Part shown: positions 37,505 to 46,014 of the stretch, piece by piece | Layout: every line of letters starts with the position of its first letter | Numbering within the stretch: position 1 is the first letter of the stretch | DNA from: Pseudomonas wuhanensis | Lineage (GTDB): Bacteria > Pseudomonadota > Gammaproteobacteria > Pseudomonadales > Pseudomonadaceae | Direction of reading: 5' to 3' | Length of the DNA: 64,000 bases | NCBI RefSeq assembly: GCF_030687395.1 | Contig: NZ_CP117430.1 | Location: 3,286,001-3,350,000 of the forward strand | Translations under genes and position numbers: made by a program | Notes under the pieces: generated by a model | What the model was told of the DNA's origin: nothing | What the model saw: only the letters and a program-made list of their open reading frames with translations | Databases searched by the model: none

Positions 37505-37533
37505 ATAGTGCCGGCACAAAAGTGCGGCGCTAT
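37505..37533. promoter_or_regulatory. Large imperfect inverted repeat before the UxaA-type gene
   Basis: ATAGTGCCGGCAC-AAAA-GTGCGGCGCTAT: arms match apart from one mismatch and one extra base. It lies 56 bp after the LysR stop and 38 bp before the dehydratase start. It may be a transcript-ending hairpin for lysR or an operator of the downstream operon. Confidence 0.5.
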
Positions 37534-37571
37534 GAGTGACCGCGCACCACCCAGCAGCCCGTGAGGATGCG

Positions 37572-39119
37572 ATGGAACTGATCATGAAAACCGGCGCAGC
37601 AGCTGTGCTGCGTTTGAACCCGCTGGACGATGTGCTCATCGCACGCCGACCGCTACTCGCTGGCGAAATCCTAGAGCAGGAAGGCGTGACCATCCGGCAA
37701 GCGATTGTGGCGGGCCATAAAGTGGCCTCCCGGCGTATCGAAGCCGGTCAACCGGTAAGGCGCTATGGGCAGATCATTGGCTTTGCGGTTGTCGACATAG
37801 AAGCAGGCGAGCATATCCATGTGCATAACCTGGCCATGGGGGAATTCACACGAGATTATGCTTTCAGCGTCGATGCGAAACCCAACGTCAAGCCGAGTGA
37901 AGCCCCGTCATTCATGGGCATCATACGCCCGGATGGACGCGTCGCGACGCGCAACTACATCGGCATTCTTACGTCAGTGAATTGCTCTGCCACAGTCGCG
38001 CGGGCTATCGCTGACCATTTTCGTCGAGACATCAATCCCGCCGCACTGCAAGCGTTTCCAAACGTCGACGGTGTTGTGGCTCTGACGCATTCCGCCGGCT
38101 GCGCCGTTGACCCTGCGGGCGACGGCTTGAGCATGTTGCGCCGGACATTGGCCGGATATGCGACCCACGCCAACTTTGCGGCCGTGTTGGTGATCGGTTT
38201 GGGGTGCGAGACGAACCAAATCGATTCATTACTCACGACGCAAGGACTAACCCGTAGTAATACTCTGCGCACATTCAATATCCAGGACAGTGGCGGTACA
38301 TCCAAGGCCATCGCCAGTGGCATTGGTCATGTGACGGAATTGCTTGGCGAGGCCAATCGGATTCAGCGTGAACCGGTTAGCGCCCGCCATCTGACCGTAG
38401 GGCTTCAGTGCGGTGGCTCGGATGGCTACTCCGGTATTACTGCCAACCCAGCATTGGGCAACGCGGTGGATCGTCTGGTCGCTTGCGGCGGTACCGCGAT
38501 TCTTTCTGAAACCCCTGAAATCTATGGTGCCGAACACTTACTGACACGGCGGGCTGTAAACCGTGAAGTCGGCGAAAAACTCATCGCTCGAATTCATTGG
38601 TGGGAACGCTACTGCGAGCGTATGGGAGCCGAGTTAAACAATAACCCCTCTGCCGGCAACAAGGCAGGTGGCTTGACCACCATTCTGGAAAAGTCGCTGG
38701 GCGCTGTGGCAAAGGCTGGCTCGAGCAACCTGATGGATGTCTACGAATATGCCCAGGCCGTCACTGCCAACGGGCTGGTTTTCATGGACACCCCTGGCTA
38801 TGACCCCGTCTCCGCAACCGGCCAAGTCGCCGGTGGTGCCAACCTGATTGCGTTTACCACCGGGCGCGGATCGGCCTATGGCTGTGCCCCTGCCCCATCA
38901 ATCAAGCTGGCGACTAATAGCGCCTTGTGGGCTCGTCAGCGAGAAGACATGGACATCAACTGCGGCGAAATAGCCGAAGACACTTTGACCATCGAAGAGT
39001 GCGGTGCAGCGATCTTTGAAACCATGCTGCGCATTGCCTCGGGCGAGCGCAGCATGAGCGAACAACACGGATACGGACAAAATGAGTTCGTGCCTTGGCA
39101 GATCGGCGCCGTCACCTGA
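37572..39119 (+). CDS. UxaA-family sugar-acid dehydratase (altronate/galactarate dehydratase type)
   Basis: A 515-aa enzyme that removes water from an aldonate or aldarate to give a 2-keto-3-deoxy acid. The N-terminal ~85 residues are a SAF domain (LDDVLIARRPLLAGEIL, VTIRQAIVAGHKVASRRI); the large catalytic domain starts at FMGIIRPDGRVATRNYIG. The motifs THSAGCA, GLGCETNQI and GLQCGGSDGYSGI are typical, with cysteines likely binding iron. ATG 37572 has GAGG 5-6 nt upstream. It is followed by a semialdehyde dehydrogenase; with the divergent FAH dehydratase the three give a route from a sugar acid to 2-oxoglutarate. Confidence 0.87.
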   Translation: MELIMKTGAAAVLRLNPLDDVLIARRPLLAGEILEQEGVTIRQAIVAGHKVASRRIEAGQPVRRYGQIIGFAVVDIEAGEHIHVHNLAMGEFTRDYAFSVDAKPNVKPSEAPSFMGIIRPDGRVATRNYIGILTSVNCSATVARAIADHFRRDINPAALQAFPNVDGVVALTHSAGCAVDPAGDGLSMLRRTLAGYATHANFAAVLVIGLGCETNQIDSLLTTQGLTRSNTLRTFNIQDSGGTSKAIASGIGHVTELLGEANRIQREPVSARHLTVGLQCGGSDGYSGITANPALGNAVDRLVACGGTAILSETPEIYGAEHLLTRRAVNREVGEKLIARIHWWERYCERMGAELNNNPSAGNKAGGLTTILEKSLGAVAKAGSSNLMDVYEYAQAVTANGLVFMDTPGYDPVSATGQVAGGANLIAFTTGRGSAYGCAPAPSIKLATNSALWARQREDMDINCGEIAEDTLTIEECGAAIFETMLRIASGERSMSEQHGYGQNEFVPWQIGAVT

Positions 39120-39179
39120 TTTTCAGTCCTGGGAATGCCTTGCCCAGCTATCTCTTGCACATTCAACCTGGAGACAACG

Positions 39180-40760
39180 ATGTCCCTCATCACCGGCCAG
39201 AATTTTATCGGCGGTCAGCGCAGCGCCGCCGGCACTATCATCGTCAAGAGTGTGGATGCCAGCACGGGGGAAACCCTACCCTATGCCTTCCACCAGGCGA
39301 CCTCGCAAGAAATCGAGGATGCTGCCCATGCAGCCTACAACGCTTTTTCCAGCTACCGCATCCTGAGCGCGAGCAAACGGGCTGAGTTTCTCGATGCTAT
39401 TGCTGAAGAGCTAGAGGCTTTGGACGATGAGTTTATTGCCCTGGTTTGCCGTGAAACAGCATTGCCTGTAGCTCGCATCCAGGGCGAACGCGCACGTACC
39501 AGCGGTCAAATGCGCCTGTTTGCAAACGTACTGCGGCGCGGTGATTTCTATGGCGCTCGCATCGACCAAGCGTTACCACTTCGCAAACCGTTACCGCGCC
39601 CTGACCTTCGCCAGTACCGCACCGCCATCGGTCCGGTTGCTGTATTTGGTGCCAGTAATTTTCCGTTGGCCTTCTCCACGGCCGGCGGCGATACCGCCTC
39701 CGCGCTCGCGGCGGGTTGTCCGGTGATATTCAAAGCCCACAGCGGCCACATGGCTACTGCAGAACAGGTCGCCAACGCAATTATCCGGGCGGCCGAGCGC
39801 AGCGGCATGCCCGCCGGTGTCTTCAACATGATCTATGGCAGTGGCGTAGGCGAAGCCTTGGTAAAACACCCGCTCATCAAGGGCGTTGGTTTTACCGGAT
39901 CGCTAAAAGGCGGTCGAGCATTGTGCGACATGGCCGCCGCTCGCCCCGAACCCATTCCAGTCTTCGCTGAGATGTCGAGCATCAACCCGGTGGTGATCCT
40001 GCCCCAGGCCCTCTCGCGTCGGGCCGACAGTATCGCTCACGATCTTGCCGCCTCGGTGGTTCAAGGTTGTGGGCAGTTCTGCACTAATCCAGGACTGGTG
40101 GTTGGCATTCGCTCGGATGCATTCAGTGCCTTTCAGGATAGAGTGGCAGCGTTGATAAACGACCAACCGGCACAGACAATGCTCAACGCAGGCACCCTGC
40201 GTAGCTATGCTTCTGGGTTGCAGAACCTGCACGCGCACCCAGGCATCGTGCATCTGGCTGGCAGCAACCAACAGGGGCACCAGGCCCAGCCACAGTTGTT
40301 TAAGGCCGACGTAGAGTTGCTGCTTAACGGCGACAAGGTTCTTCAAGAAGAAATCTTCGGCCCCACGTCGATCTTCATCGAGGTCACTAACCAGGCGCAA
40401 CTCAACGCTGCCATCAATGCCCTTCACGGACAATTGACCGCAACCTTGATTGGTGAGCCAGAAGACCTTACGCAATTCGCAGAGTTGACTGCTTTGTTGG
40501 AGGTGAAGGTTGGTCGCATCCTTATCAATGGCTACCCAACGGGTGTCGAGGTCTGCGATTCAATGGTCCACGGTGGCCCTTATCCTGCAACTTCCGACAG
40601 TCGCGGCACCTCGGTTGGCACCTTGGCCATTGACCGCTTCCTGAGACCCGTCTGCTTCCAAAATTACCCCGATGCATTGCTTCCCGATGTGCTCAAGAAC
40701 GCGAATCCGTTGAACATTTCGAGGCTCGTCGACGGTTCTCTCTCGAGAGATAGTTTGTAG
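39180..40760 (+). CDS. NADP-type aldehyde dehydrogenase, probable 2-oxoglutarate semialdehyde dehydrogenase
   Basis: A 526-aa aldehyde dehydrogenase of the KGSADH type III branch. Cofactor motif VAVFGASNFPLAFSTAGGD replaces the usual PWNFP; FTGSLKGG, catalytic Glu in VFAEMSSINPVV and the nucleophile Cys in GCGQFCTNPG are present. Enzymes of this length and motif set oxidise 2-oxoglutarate semialdehyde to 2-oxoglutarate in galactarate, glucarate and hydroxyproline routes. GGAG lies 7 nt before ATG 39180. It follows the UxaA-type gene by 60 bp. Confidence 0.87.
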   Translation: MSLITGQNFIGGQRSAAGTIIVKSVDASTGETLPYAFHQATSQEIEDAAHAAYNAFSSYRILSASKRAEFLDAIAEELEALDDEFIALVCRETALPVARIQGERARTSGQMRLFANVLRRGDFYGARIDQALPLRKPLPRPDLRQYRTAIGPVAVFGASNFPLAFSTAGGDTASALAAGCPVIFKAHSGHMATAEQVANAIIRAAERSGMPAGVFNMIYGSGVGEALVKHPLIKGVGFTGSLKGGRALCDMAAARPEPIPVFAEMSSINPVVILPQALSRRADSIAHDLAASVVQGCGQFCTNPGLVVGIRSDAFSAFQDRVAALINDQPAQTMLNAGTLRSYASGLQNLHAHPGIVHLAGSNQQGHQAQPQLFKADVELLLNGDKVLQEEIFGPTSIFIEVTNQAQLNAAINALHGQLTATLIGEPEDLTQFAELTALLEVKVGRILINGYPTGVEVCDSMVHGGPYPATSDSRGTSVGTLAIDRFLRPVCFQNYPDALLPDVLKNANPLNISRLVDGSLSRDSL

Positions 40761-40797
40761 GTTGGCGAGCGTGCAAGGCGGCATGTAGACGGATTGA

Positions 40798-40825
40798 TTA
40801 AGGCGCGCGGGCTAGCGCGCCTTAA
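40798..40825. terminator. Strong hairpin after the aldehyde dehydrogenase gene
   Basis: Perfect 11-bp stem TTAAGGCGCGC / GCGCGCCTTAA with a GGGCTA loop, 37 bp after the stop. No U tract follows, so it may be a mRNA-stabilising or partial termination element before the transporter gene. Confidence 0.6.
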
Positions 40826-41045
40826 GGTCACCCTGCTCCTCTTACACCCTATTCGCTCAATTGCACGAGCGGGCTTTAGAGTGCTCGCTCGGCTTGGCGA
40901 GGACGTCCTCAACACCTCACAAATAACCTGCGTCCCCCTTGATCGACCAAGGAACGACTTCCCTTGACAGGGCGGTAATCTCAGTAACAGAATTACTGAT
41001 GGAACGTAGTTACAATAACAACAATTGAGAAACCGGAGACACGTT

Positions 41046-42482
41046 ATGAAGCAGAGCATACCGATCGACGCTCATTCCAAAAGCCAGTCAAAGAAAGCCG
41101 CAGCCAGCGGTTGGATCGGCTCGGCACTGGAGTATTACGACTTCTTTATCTATGCGACCGCGGCGGCCTTGCTGTTTCCACAGCTCTTTTTTCCGTCTGA
41201 TAACCCAGCGGTCGGCATCATTGCCTCTCTGGCCAGCTTTGGTGTGGGCTATATTGCTCGACCGATAGGCGCTGTCGTCCTGGGGCATTTGGGTGATCGC
41301 CACGGCCGTAAAACGGTTCTGGTTTACTGCATGTTCCTGATGGGCTTCTCGACGATGTGTATCGGACTTCTGCCAACGTACCAGCAGATCGGGATCTGGG
41401 CGCCGGCGCTGCTTGTGATGTTGCGCCTGATTCAGGGTTTTGCGGTGGCCGGGGAGATCTCCTGCGCCAGCTCCATGATTCTCGAACACGCCCCGTCCGG
41501 TCGCCGTGGTTACTTCGCGAGCTTTACTCTCCAAGGGGTTCAGGCCGGGCAGCTGCTCGCGGCAGCAGTTTTCTTGCCTCTCGCTCACTTTATGCCTGCG
41601 GATCAGTTCGCATCCTGGGGCTGGCGGATTCCGTTCCTGCTCAGCGTTGTAGTCGTCATCATGGGATATATCATTCGCCGCCAGGTCGACGAGACACCTG
41701 TATTTGCCAAACAAAAAAAGCAAGGCGAAGAAGCTACTGTTCTGCCAGTTGTCGAAGTCATCCGGCAGAGCTGGGGTGATCTCTTGCGTGTGATCTGCAT
41801 GGCACTAGCTGCGGTGATCGCCATTGTCGCCTCGGTATTCGGCGCTACCTATGCGGTTCAACCGGCCTATGGAATCGGTTTCCCTGCAGGTGTCTATTTG
41901 TGGATTCCTCTGCTGGGTAACATGTGTGCGGTGATCCTGATCCCCTTGGTCGGTAACCTCTCAGACAAAATCGGCCGCAGGCCCCCAGTCATTATTGGCG
42001 TTCTCTGCGCTGGACTGCTCTCGTACGCGTATCTGTACGCTATTAGCATCCACAACCTGTGGCTTTCGCTGGTCCTCTCTGTACTCATGTGGGGCGTCGC
42101 CTACCAGGGCTTCAACGGCGTATTCCCAAGTCTCTTTCCCGAATTGTTCCGTACGCGGGTGCGTGTGACCGGCATGGCCATCGGACAGAACATAGGGACC
42201 GCGATGACTGCGTTTCTCCCGGCAATCTTCGTCACTGTTGCGCCCCCCGGCTCCGAGAATATCCCACTAAAAATCGGTTCTCTTACATTAGGTATCTGTG
42301 TTATCGCTGCGATCGCGGCGTTCACTACACGTGAAACATACCGGATTCGCCTTGAAGATCTCGGCAAGCGCAACGCAGTGCCTATTGCCAAAGAAGAATA
42401 CGATCGTATGCGGGCCGACGCGATGCAGGGCACAGCTCAGACAGATGCACCGAAGGATCTGGCTAGCCAACTGCACTCATAA
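41046..42482 (+). CDS. MFS transporter, metabolite:H+ symporter (MHS) family
   Basis: A 478-aa inner membrane symporter. The MHS signature is clear: GSALEYYDFFIYATAAAL at helix 1, ARPIGAVVLGHLGDRHGRKT after helix 2 and GEISCASSMILEHAP. Family members carry shikimate, proline/betaine, citrate, 2-oxoglutarate or aromatic acids. ATG 41046 has GGAG upstream. The next gene is an AroE-like dehydrogenase, which suggests a shikimate- or quinate-like cyclic acid as one possible substrate. Confidence 0.9.
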   Translation: MKQSIPIDAHSKSQSKKAAASGWIGSALEYYDFFIYATAAALLFPQLFFPSDNPAVGIIASLASFGVGYIARPIGAVVLGHLGDRHGRKTVLVYCMFLMGFSTMCIGLLPTYQQIGIWAPALLVMLRLIQGFAVAGEISCASSMILEHAPSGRRGYFASFTLQGVQAGQLLAAAVFLPLAHFMPADQFASWGWRIPFLLSVVVVIMGYIIRRQVDETPVFAKQKKQGEEATVLPVVEVIRQSWGDLLRVICMALAAVIAIVASVFGATYAVQPAYGIGFPAGVYLWIPLLGNMCAVILIPLVGNLSDKIGRRPPVIIGVLCAGLLSYAYLYAISIHNLWLSLVLSVLMWGVAYQGFNGVFPSLFPELFRTRVRVTGMAIGQNIGTAMTAFLPAIFVTVAPPGSENIPLKIGSLTLGICVIAAIAAFTTRETYRIRLEDLGKRNAVPIAKEEYDRMRADAMQGTAQTDAPKDLASQLHS

Positions 42483-42656
42483 CGACTTTCGACGATCACA
42501 CTGGTGCGACCATTAGGTTTTCGCGACCCACACAGGCCCGACGGGCAGAGCAGCATCATGCGGTCGGCACTTGCCAATGCATAGCCATCGACGTTGTGCA
42601 TGACCCAAGAAGCCGCCAGGACGCCTCTTCCCGTCAACATCAAATATCAGGCAACC

Positions 42657-43481
42657 ATGGCCCCACATATCACAGGAACAACTCGGCTTTATGGATTGGT
42701 CGGCCATCCGCTGGTGGCTGCCAAGTCTCCGCAATTATTCAACCGACTCTTTATAGAACAGCAGGCAGACGCGGTTTGTGTTCCATTGGAGGTCAAGGCC
42801 GATGACCTGCCCTCGTTCGTGACGGGTGCCAGGGCACTGAACAATCTCGCTGGCATCCTGGTCACCATGCCTCACAAGCAAAGGATGCTGGATGTTGTCG
42901 ACGAACTTCATCCGACTGCGCGTCAAGTCGGCGCAATCAACGTCATTCGTTGCGAGACAGACGGACGCTGGGTCGGCGCTGTATTCGATGGCCTCGGCTG
43001 TGTGCTTGGCATGCAATGGGAAGGCTACTATCCAGCGAACAAAAACGTTCTTTTGGTCGGCGCTGGAGGCGCAGGCAGAGCGATCGCATTTGCCGTCGCG
43101 TCGGCGGGCGCCCGATCCCTCACTATCTCCGATGTCGACGAACACCGAGCCGAGGAACTGGCGAAATCAGTTGCTGCCGAAACAGGTTGCATCACGCAGT
43201 CCGGCCCACCGGATCCACATGACTATGAAATCGTGATCAATGCCACGCCGCTTGGCATGAGCAAAAATGATCCTATGCCTGTGGACCCCGACCGGCTCCA
43301 GCCCGGCACCCTCGTCGTGGATATCATCAACTCGCCGGACTCGACACCGCTTTGCGATGCTGCGCGTAAACGAGGTTGTCGTACCCAGGACGGGGGTCCC
43401 ATGCACAAAGGTCAGGCGCTGCTTGCACTGCGCTTCCTTGGGTTCGATTACCACCCCGACAACGTAACAGCACCGCGCTAG
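42657..43481 (+). CDS. Shikimate dehydrogenase-like protein (AroE family)
   Basis: A 274-aa NAD(P)-dependent dehydrogenase. The substrate domain has LYGLVGHPLVAAKSPQ, in which AAKSP replaces the usual HSxSP; VTMPHK with the catalytic Lys, and the Rossmann motif LVGAGGAGRAIAF follow. NATPLGM and DGGPMHKGQ are also diagnostic. The altered HSxSP region suggests a substrate other than shikimate, as in quinate/shikimate-like paralogues. I prefer ATG 42657, which has AGG 6 nt upstream and gives the normal family start; ATG 42600 is possible. It sits between the MHS transporter and a Gfo/Idh/MocA gene. Confidence 0.85.
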   Translation: MAPHITGTTRLYGLVGHPLVAAKSPQLFNRLFIEQQADAVCVPLEVKADDLPSFVTGARALNNLAGILVTMPHKQRMLDVVDELHPTARQVGAINVIRCETDGRWVGAVFDGLGCVLGMQWEGYYPANKNVLLVGAGGAGRAIAFAVASAGARSLTISDVDEHRAEELAKSVAAETGCITQSGPPDPHDYEIVINATPLGMSKNDPMPVDPDRLQPGTLVVDIINSPDSTPLCDAARKRGCRTQDGGPMHKGQALLALRFLGFDYHPDNVTAPR

Positions 43482-43493
43482 GAGTGAGTACAT

Positions 43494-44513
43494 ATGAAAG
43501 TTGCGTTACTGGAAGTCAGCCATTGGCATGTCCCACTGTATCTGAATGCGCTTGAGACCCATGGGGTCCAAGTGGTGGCCGTGTCGGATTCAGAGCACGT
43601 GAAGGGCACGGCCATTGCCGAGCGATTCAAATGCCCTTTGTATAGCTCCTCCTATGAATTGCTTGAGCGCGAGGCGGTCGATTTTGCTTTCGTGTTCGGC
43701 AGGCATTCGCAAATGCCGTCGCTGGCAGAGGCCGTGATCGCACGAAACATCCCTTTTGCCCTGGAAAAGCCCTGCGGCATCAACATGGCGCAGGTCACAC
43801 GACTGCGTGAGCTGGCCGAGCAAGCCAATCTCTACTGTGCTGTGCCGTTGATCTTCCGCATGAGTGAACTGCTTAGCGCGCTGCAAGACACTGAGGGACA
43901 CTTGGCCACTGACTTCAACTACATGTCTTTCCGTTTCATCGTAGGTCCGCCCGCTCGTTATGAAACGGCAGGCTCAGGCTGGGCCATCGATCCCGTTTTT
44001 TCAGGAGGCGGATCGACGATCAACGTGGCGACGCATTTTATCGATCTCTTCAGACTGCTGACCGGTAAGGAGGTCTCGCGAGTCTCAGCCGTCATGAATT
44101 CGCTCACGCATCGGGGTGCCGTCGAAGACTATTCGTTATTGACCCTGCAGACTGAGGATGGCGTGATCGGTGTTGTGGAAACGGGATACAGTTTCCCCAG
44201 TACCGCCGACGAGCAGCGCGAGTTCTCCTTCACCCTCTCATCTGATCGCATATATGCCAAATCCGGTCCCGACCGAATCGAAATAAGGGATCGACAGAAC
44301 CTTGCCGCCGGCACTCGAAGCCGCCGACTGCAACTGGATACAGACGTCTATTACCCACTGTTCGTCAAGCAAGTGCTTACTGAATGTCGTAACGGCGCCA
44401 AGCCAATTGCCTCATTGCGCGACGCCGAGGCCATCATGCAGGTCATGGACGCCGCCTACGCTTCAGCTCGGCAAGGAGGTACGCTTTTGACGCTTACGCC
44501 GACGTCTGAATGA
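43494..44513 (+). CDS. Gfo/Idh/MocA-family oxidoreductase
   Basis: A 339-aa NAD(P)-dependent dehydrogenase for sugars, inositols or cyclic polyols. The N-terminal Rossmann domain shows VAVSDSEHVKGTAIAERF. The EKP catalytic Lys motif reads FALEKPCGINM, and the C-terminal domain has GGGSTINVATHFIDLFR, the family's His-containing active-site region. TAGGAG precedes the ATG and the gene is only 12 bp after the AroE-like gene. With it and the MHS carrier it suggests oxidation of a ring polyol acid. The substrate is inferred only. Confidence 0.87.
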   Translation: MKVALLEVSHWHVPLYLNALETHGVQVVAVSDSEHVKGTAIAERFKCPLYSSSYELLEREAVDFAFVFGRHSQMPSLAEAVIARNIPFALEKPCGINMAQVTRLRELAEQANLYCAVPLIFRMSELLSALQDTEGHLATDFNYMSFRFIVGPPARYETAGSGWAIDPVFSGGGSTINVATHFIDLFRLLTGKEVSRVSAVMNSLTHRGAVEDYSLLTLQTEDGVIGVVETGYSFPSTADEQREFSFTLSSDRIYAKSGPDRIEIRDRQNLAAGTRSRRLQLDTDVYYPLFVKQVLTECRNGAKPIASLRDAEAIMQVMDAAYASARQGGTLLTLTPTSE

Positions 44514-44604
44514 TTCGAGCCGCCGAGCTGAATCGACACCTAGACAGCTAACAATTGCGACTTGCGCCGGTCTCTGTCTGGATTGAGGTGATTGGGTCGC
44601 TTAA

Positions 44605-45567
44605 TTAGTCGAGCCGTCCACCATTCTCCCGTGCGTGCTTGATGTCTCTCGAGGGTGGGGCTCCGAAACGCCGGGCATATTCGCGACTGAATTGAGCGAC
44701 ACTTTCATAGCCTACCCGCAAGGCGGCCGTGTTCACATCGACCCTATCGGTCAACATCAGGCTGCGCGCGGCTTGCAGCCGTAACGACTTTTGATATTGA
44801 ACGGGGCTGGTGCCTGTCAGCTTGCGAAAATTGTGATGCAGAGTAGAGCTGGCCATGCCCGATCGTTCGGCGAGATCGGCCACGTGCAGCGGTTTGTCGT
44901 AATGATGTTTCAACCATTCAATGGCTCTCACGATGCCCTTGTCTCGGTAACCATCGCGAGTGACGCTGCGCAGCCACTGGCCTGCGCCACTGAGCAGCAG
45001 CCGAACGCATATCTCCCGCTTGATAAGGTTCGACATCAAACCTGCCTCAAGCGGCCGTTCGATCAGCGTGGAGAGTCGGGTGAACGCGTCGAGCATCTCA
45101 CTCGACGCCGCACCAGATGCGAAGCCTCGTGCTTCAGAAGCCATTTCCTGCCTTGGTGGTTCCAAGGTCTGGATCACCTCATTGAGCATGGCAAGATCGA
45201 GCTTCAACACAACTGATAGATAAGGGGTTTGCTCGTTAGCCGCGGTAACGCGAGCCAATGTGGGTATAAACGCCCCCTGCCCGAACTCACAGGCTTGCTC
45301 ACCGAACGTGATCTCCTTCGCACCCTGAAGAATGATGGCTACACAAGGCTCATAAATGCAGTACGTGGGTGTACCTAGCTCGGCCATTCGATAAAAGGTC
45401 AGGCCTGGAATCGATGTTATGCAGACCTCGTTCAAACCAATCTGCTGGGTGACTTTTTCGATAAGCCGTCTGAGTACCTGGAGGCGTTCGTTGGGCTGAG
45501 CGGGTTCGCTCAAGGTCAGGGAATGCACATGGCCGAAACCGAACTGCGAGAAGGAACCGCTCGTCAT
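44605..45567 (-). CDS. AraC-family regulator (AraC_N type)
   Basis: A 320-aa regulator with an N-terminal AraC_N domain (PTYCIYEPCVAIILQGAKEI, ACEFGQGAFIP) and two C-terminal HTH motifs (VADLAERSGMASSTLHHNF, ALRVGYESVAQFSREYARRFG). This class often sits beside an oxidoreductase gene it controls. ATG 45567 has AGGGGGG upstream; GTG 45570 is an alternative. The divergent neighbour is only a 38-codon stub with a Tat-like leader, cut at the island end, so its target gene seems to be lost. Confidence 0.87.
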   Translation of the reverse strand: MTSGSFSQFGFGHVHSLTLSEPAQPNERLQVLRRLIEKVTQQIGLNEVCITSIPGLTFYRMAELGTPTYCIYEPCVAIILQGAKEITFGEQACEFGQGAFIPTLARVTAANEQTPYLSVVLKLDLAMLNEVIQTLEPPRQEMASEARGFASGAASSEMLDAFTRLSTLIERPLEAGLMSNLIKREICVRLLLSGAGQWLRSVTRDGYRDKGIVRAIEWLKHHYDKPLHVADLAERSGMASSTLHHNFRKLTGTSPVQYQKSLRLQAARSLMLTDRVDVNTAALRVGYESVAQFSREYARRFGAPPSRDIKHARENGGRLD

Positions 45568-45755
45568 CACATGCCCCCCTATTTACGGAATGTTCGAGTC
45601 TGCTGAGAGTGCGTGACCAGCACAAGTGCATCGGCAGGATTGTGCAAAAGATATGGCGCATTAGGGTCACCCGGCCAACCCTCGTTGTTCTAGTTTCTAG
45701 TATGAAGACCGGCTTCGATGAGCCTGTGAACCCTCAGTCGCGAAAGGAAAGTTGG

Positions 45756-45872
45756 ATGGACAGACGAGATTTTCTTACCTATTCGGCGGCGGGTGCTGTT
45801 GCAGCCGCTTTGCGAGTGGGGGCAAAACTGGGGGCATCATTAGTTTTTTATGACCCTAAAACACCGTCCTAG
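45756..45872 (+). pseudogene. 5' stub of a Tat-signal gene truncated at the island's right end
   Basis: ATG 45756 with AAGGAAAG upstream opens MDRRDFLTYSAAGAVAAAL, a twin-arginine signal peptide start. The next residues are encoded by the TGGGGGCA arm repeats, and the frame stops at 45872, 12 bp before the attachment core. So a gene divergent from the AraC regulator has kept only its promoter, ribosome binding site and leader. The original product cannot be identified from the leader alone. Confidence 0.65.
45817..45836 (+). repeat. Paired TGGGGGCA arm-type repeat at the right end
   Basis: TGGGGGCA at 45817-45824 and 45829-45836 with spacer AAAC: same octamer, orientation and 4-bp spacing as 7139-7158. 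It ends 48 bp before the right core. Confidence 0.75.
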
Positions 45873-45884
45873 AGCCCGGTCAAA

Positions 45885-45914
45885 ATGTTCTTCGGCGATC
45901 CGGACAGTCTCTGA
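45885..45914 (+). other. Right attachment site (attR) with leftover LysR gene tail
   Basis: Codes for MFFGDPDSL and a TGA stop, the same end as the LysR protein at 7009-7038. Core ATGTTCTTCGG is identical; the rest differs only by silent changes and the choice of stop. This is best read as the tail displaced by insertion. An inverted repeat AGAGGG / CCCTCT follows at 45915-45937, a possible terminator of the original gene. Confidence 0.72.
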
Positions 45915-46014
45915 AGAGGGACGCCAAATCGCCCTCTCAGGCCCTGACTTACAAGGTTAAGTGTCTTGTTAAAGTTCACTGTCATCCGTCAAAAGCTGCT
46001 TTATTCCATCACCT

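Larger units (their letters stand above)
7009..45895. mobile_element. Putative 38.9-kb integrative genomic island inserted in a LysR gene
   Basis: Bounded by the duplicated LysR tail (11-bp identical core; nine identical codons plus stop at protein level). A tyrosine integrase reads inward from the left end, and TGGGGGCA-N4-TGGGGGCA pairs lie inside both ends. No relaxase, conjugation, phage structural or replication genes are seen, so it would be non-self-transmissible, moved by its integrase or an outside system. Cargo is metabolic and efflux genes with their own regulators (AraC x2, TetR, HxlR, IclR, LysR). The boundaries are inferred; an empty-site comparison in a related strain would settle them. 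Confidence 0.7.

Noticed and set aside
37513..37526. GGCAC...GC pattern resembling a sigma-54 promoter before the UxaA-type gene
   Set aside because: The GG to GC distance is one base short of the required spacing, and the bases belong to the inverted repeat at 37505-37533.
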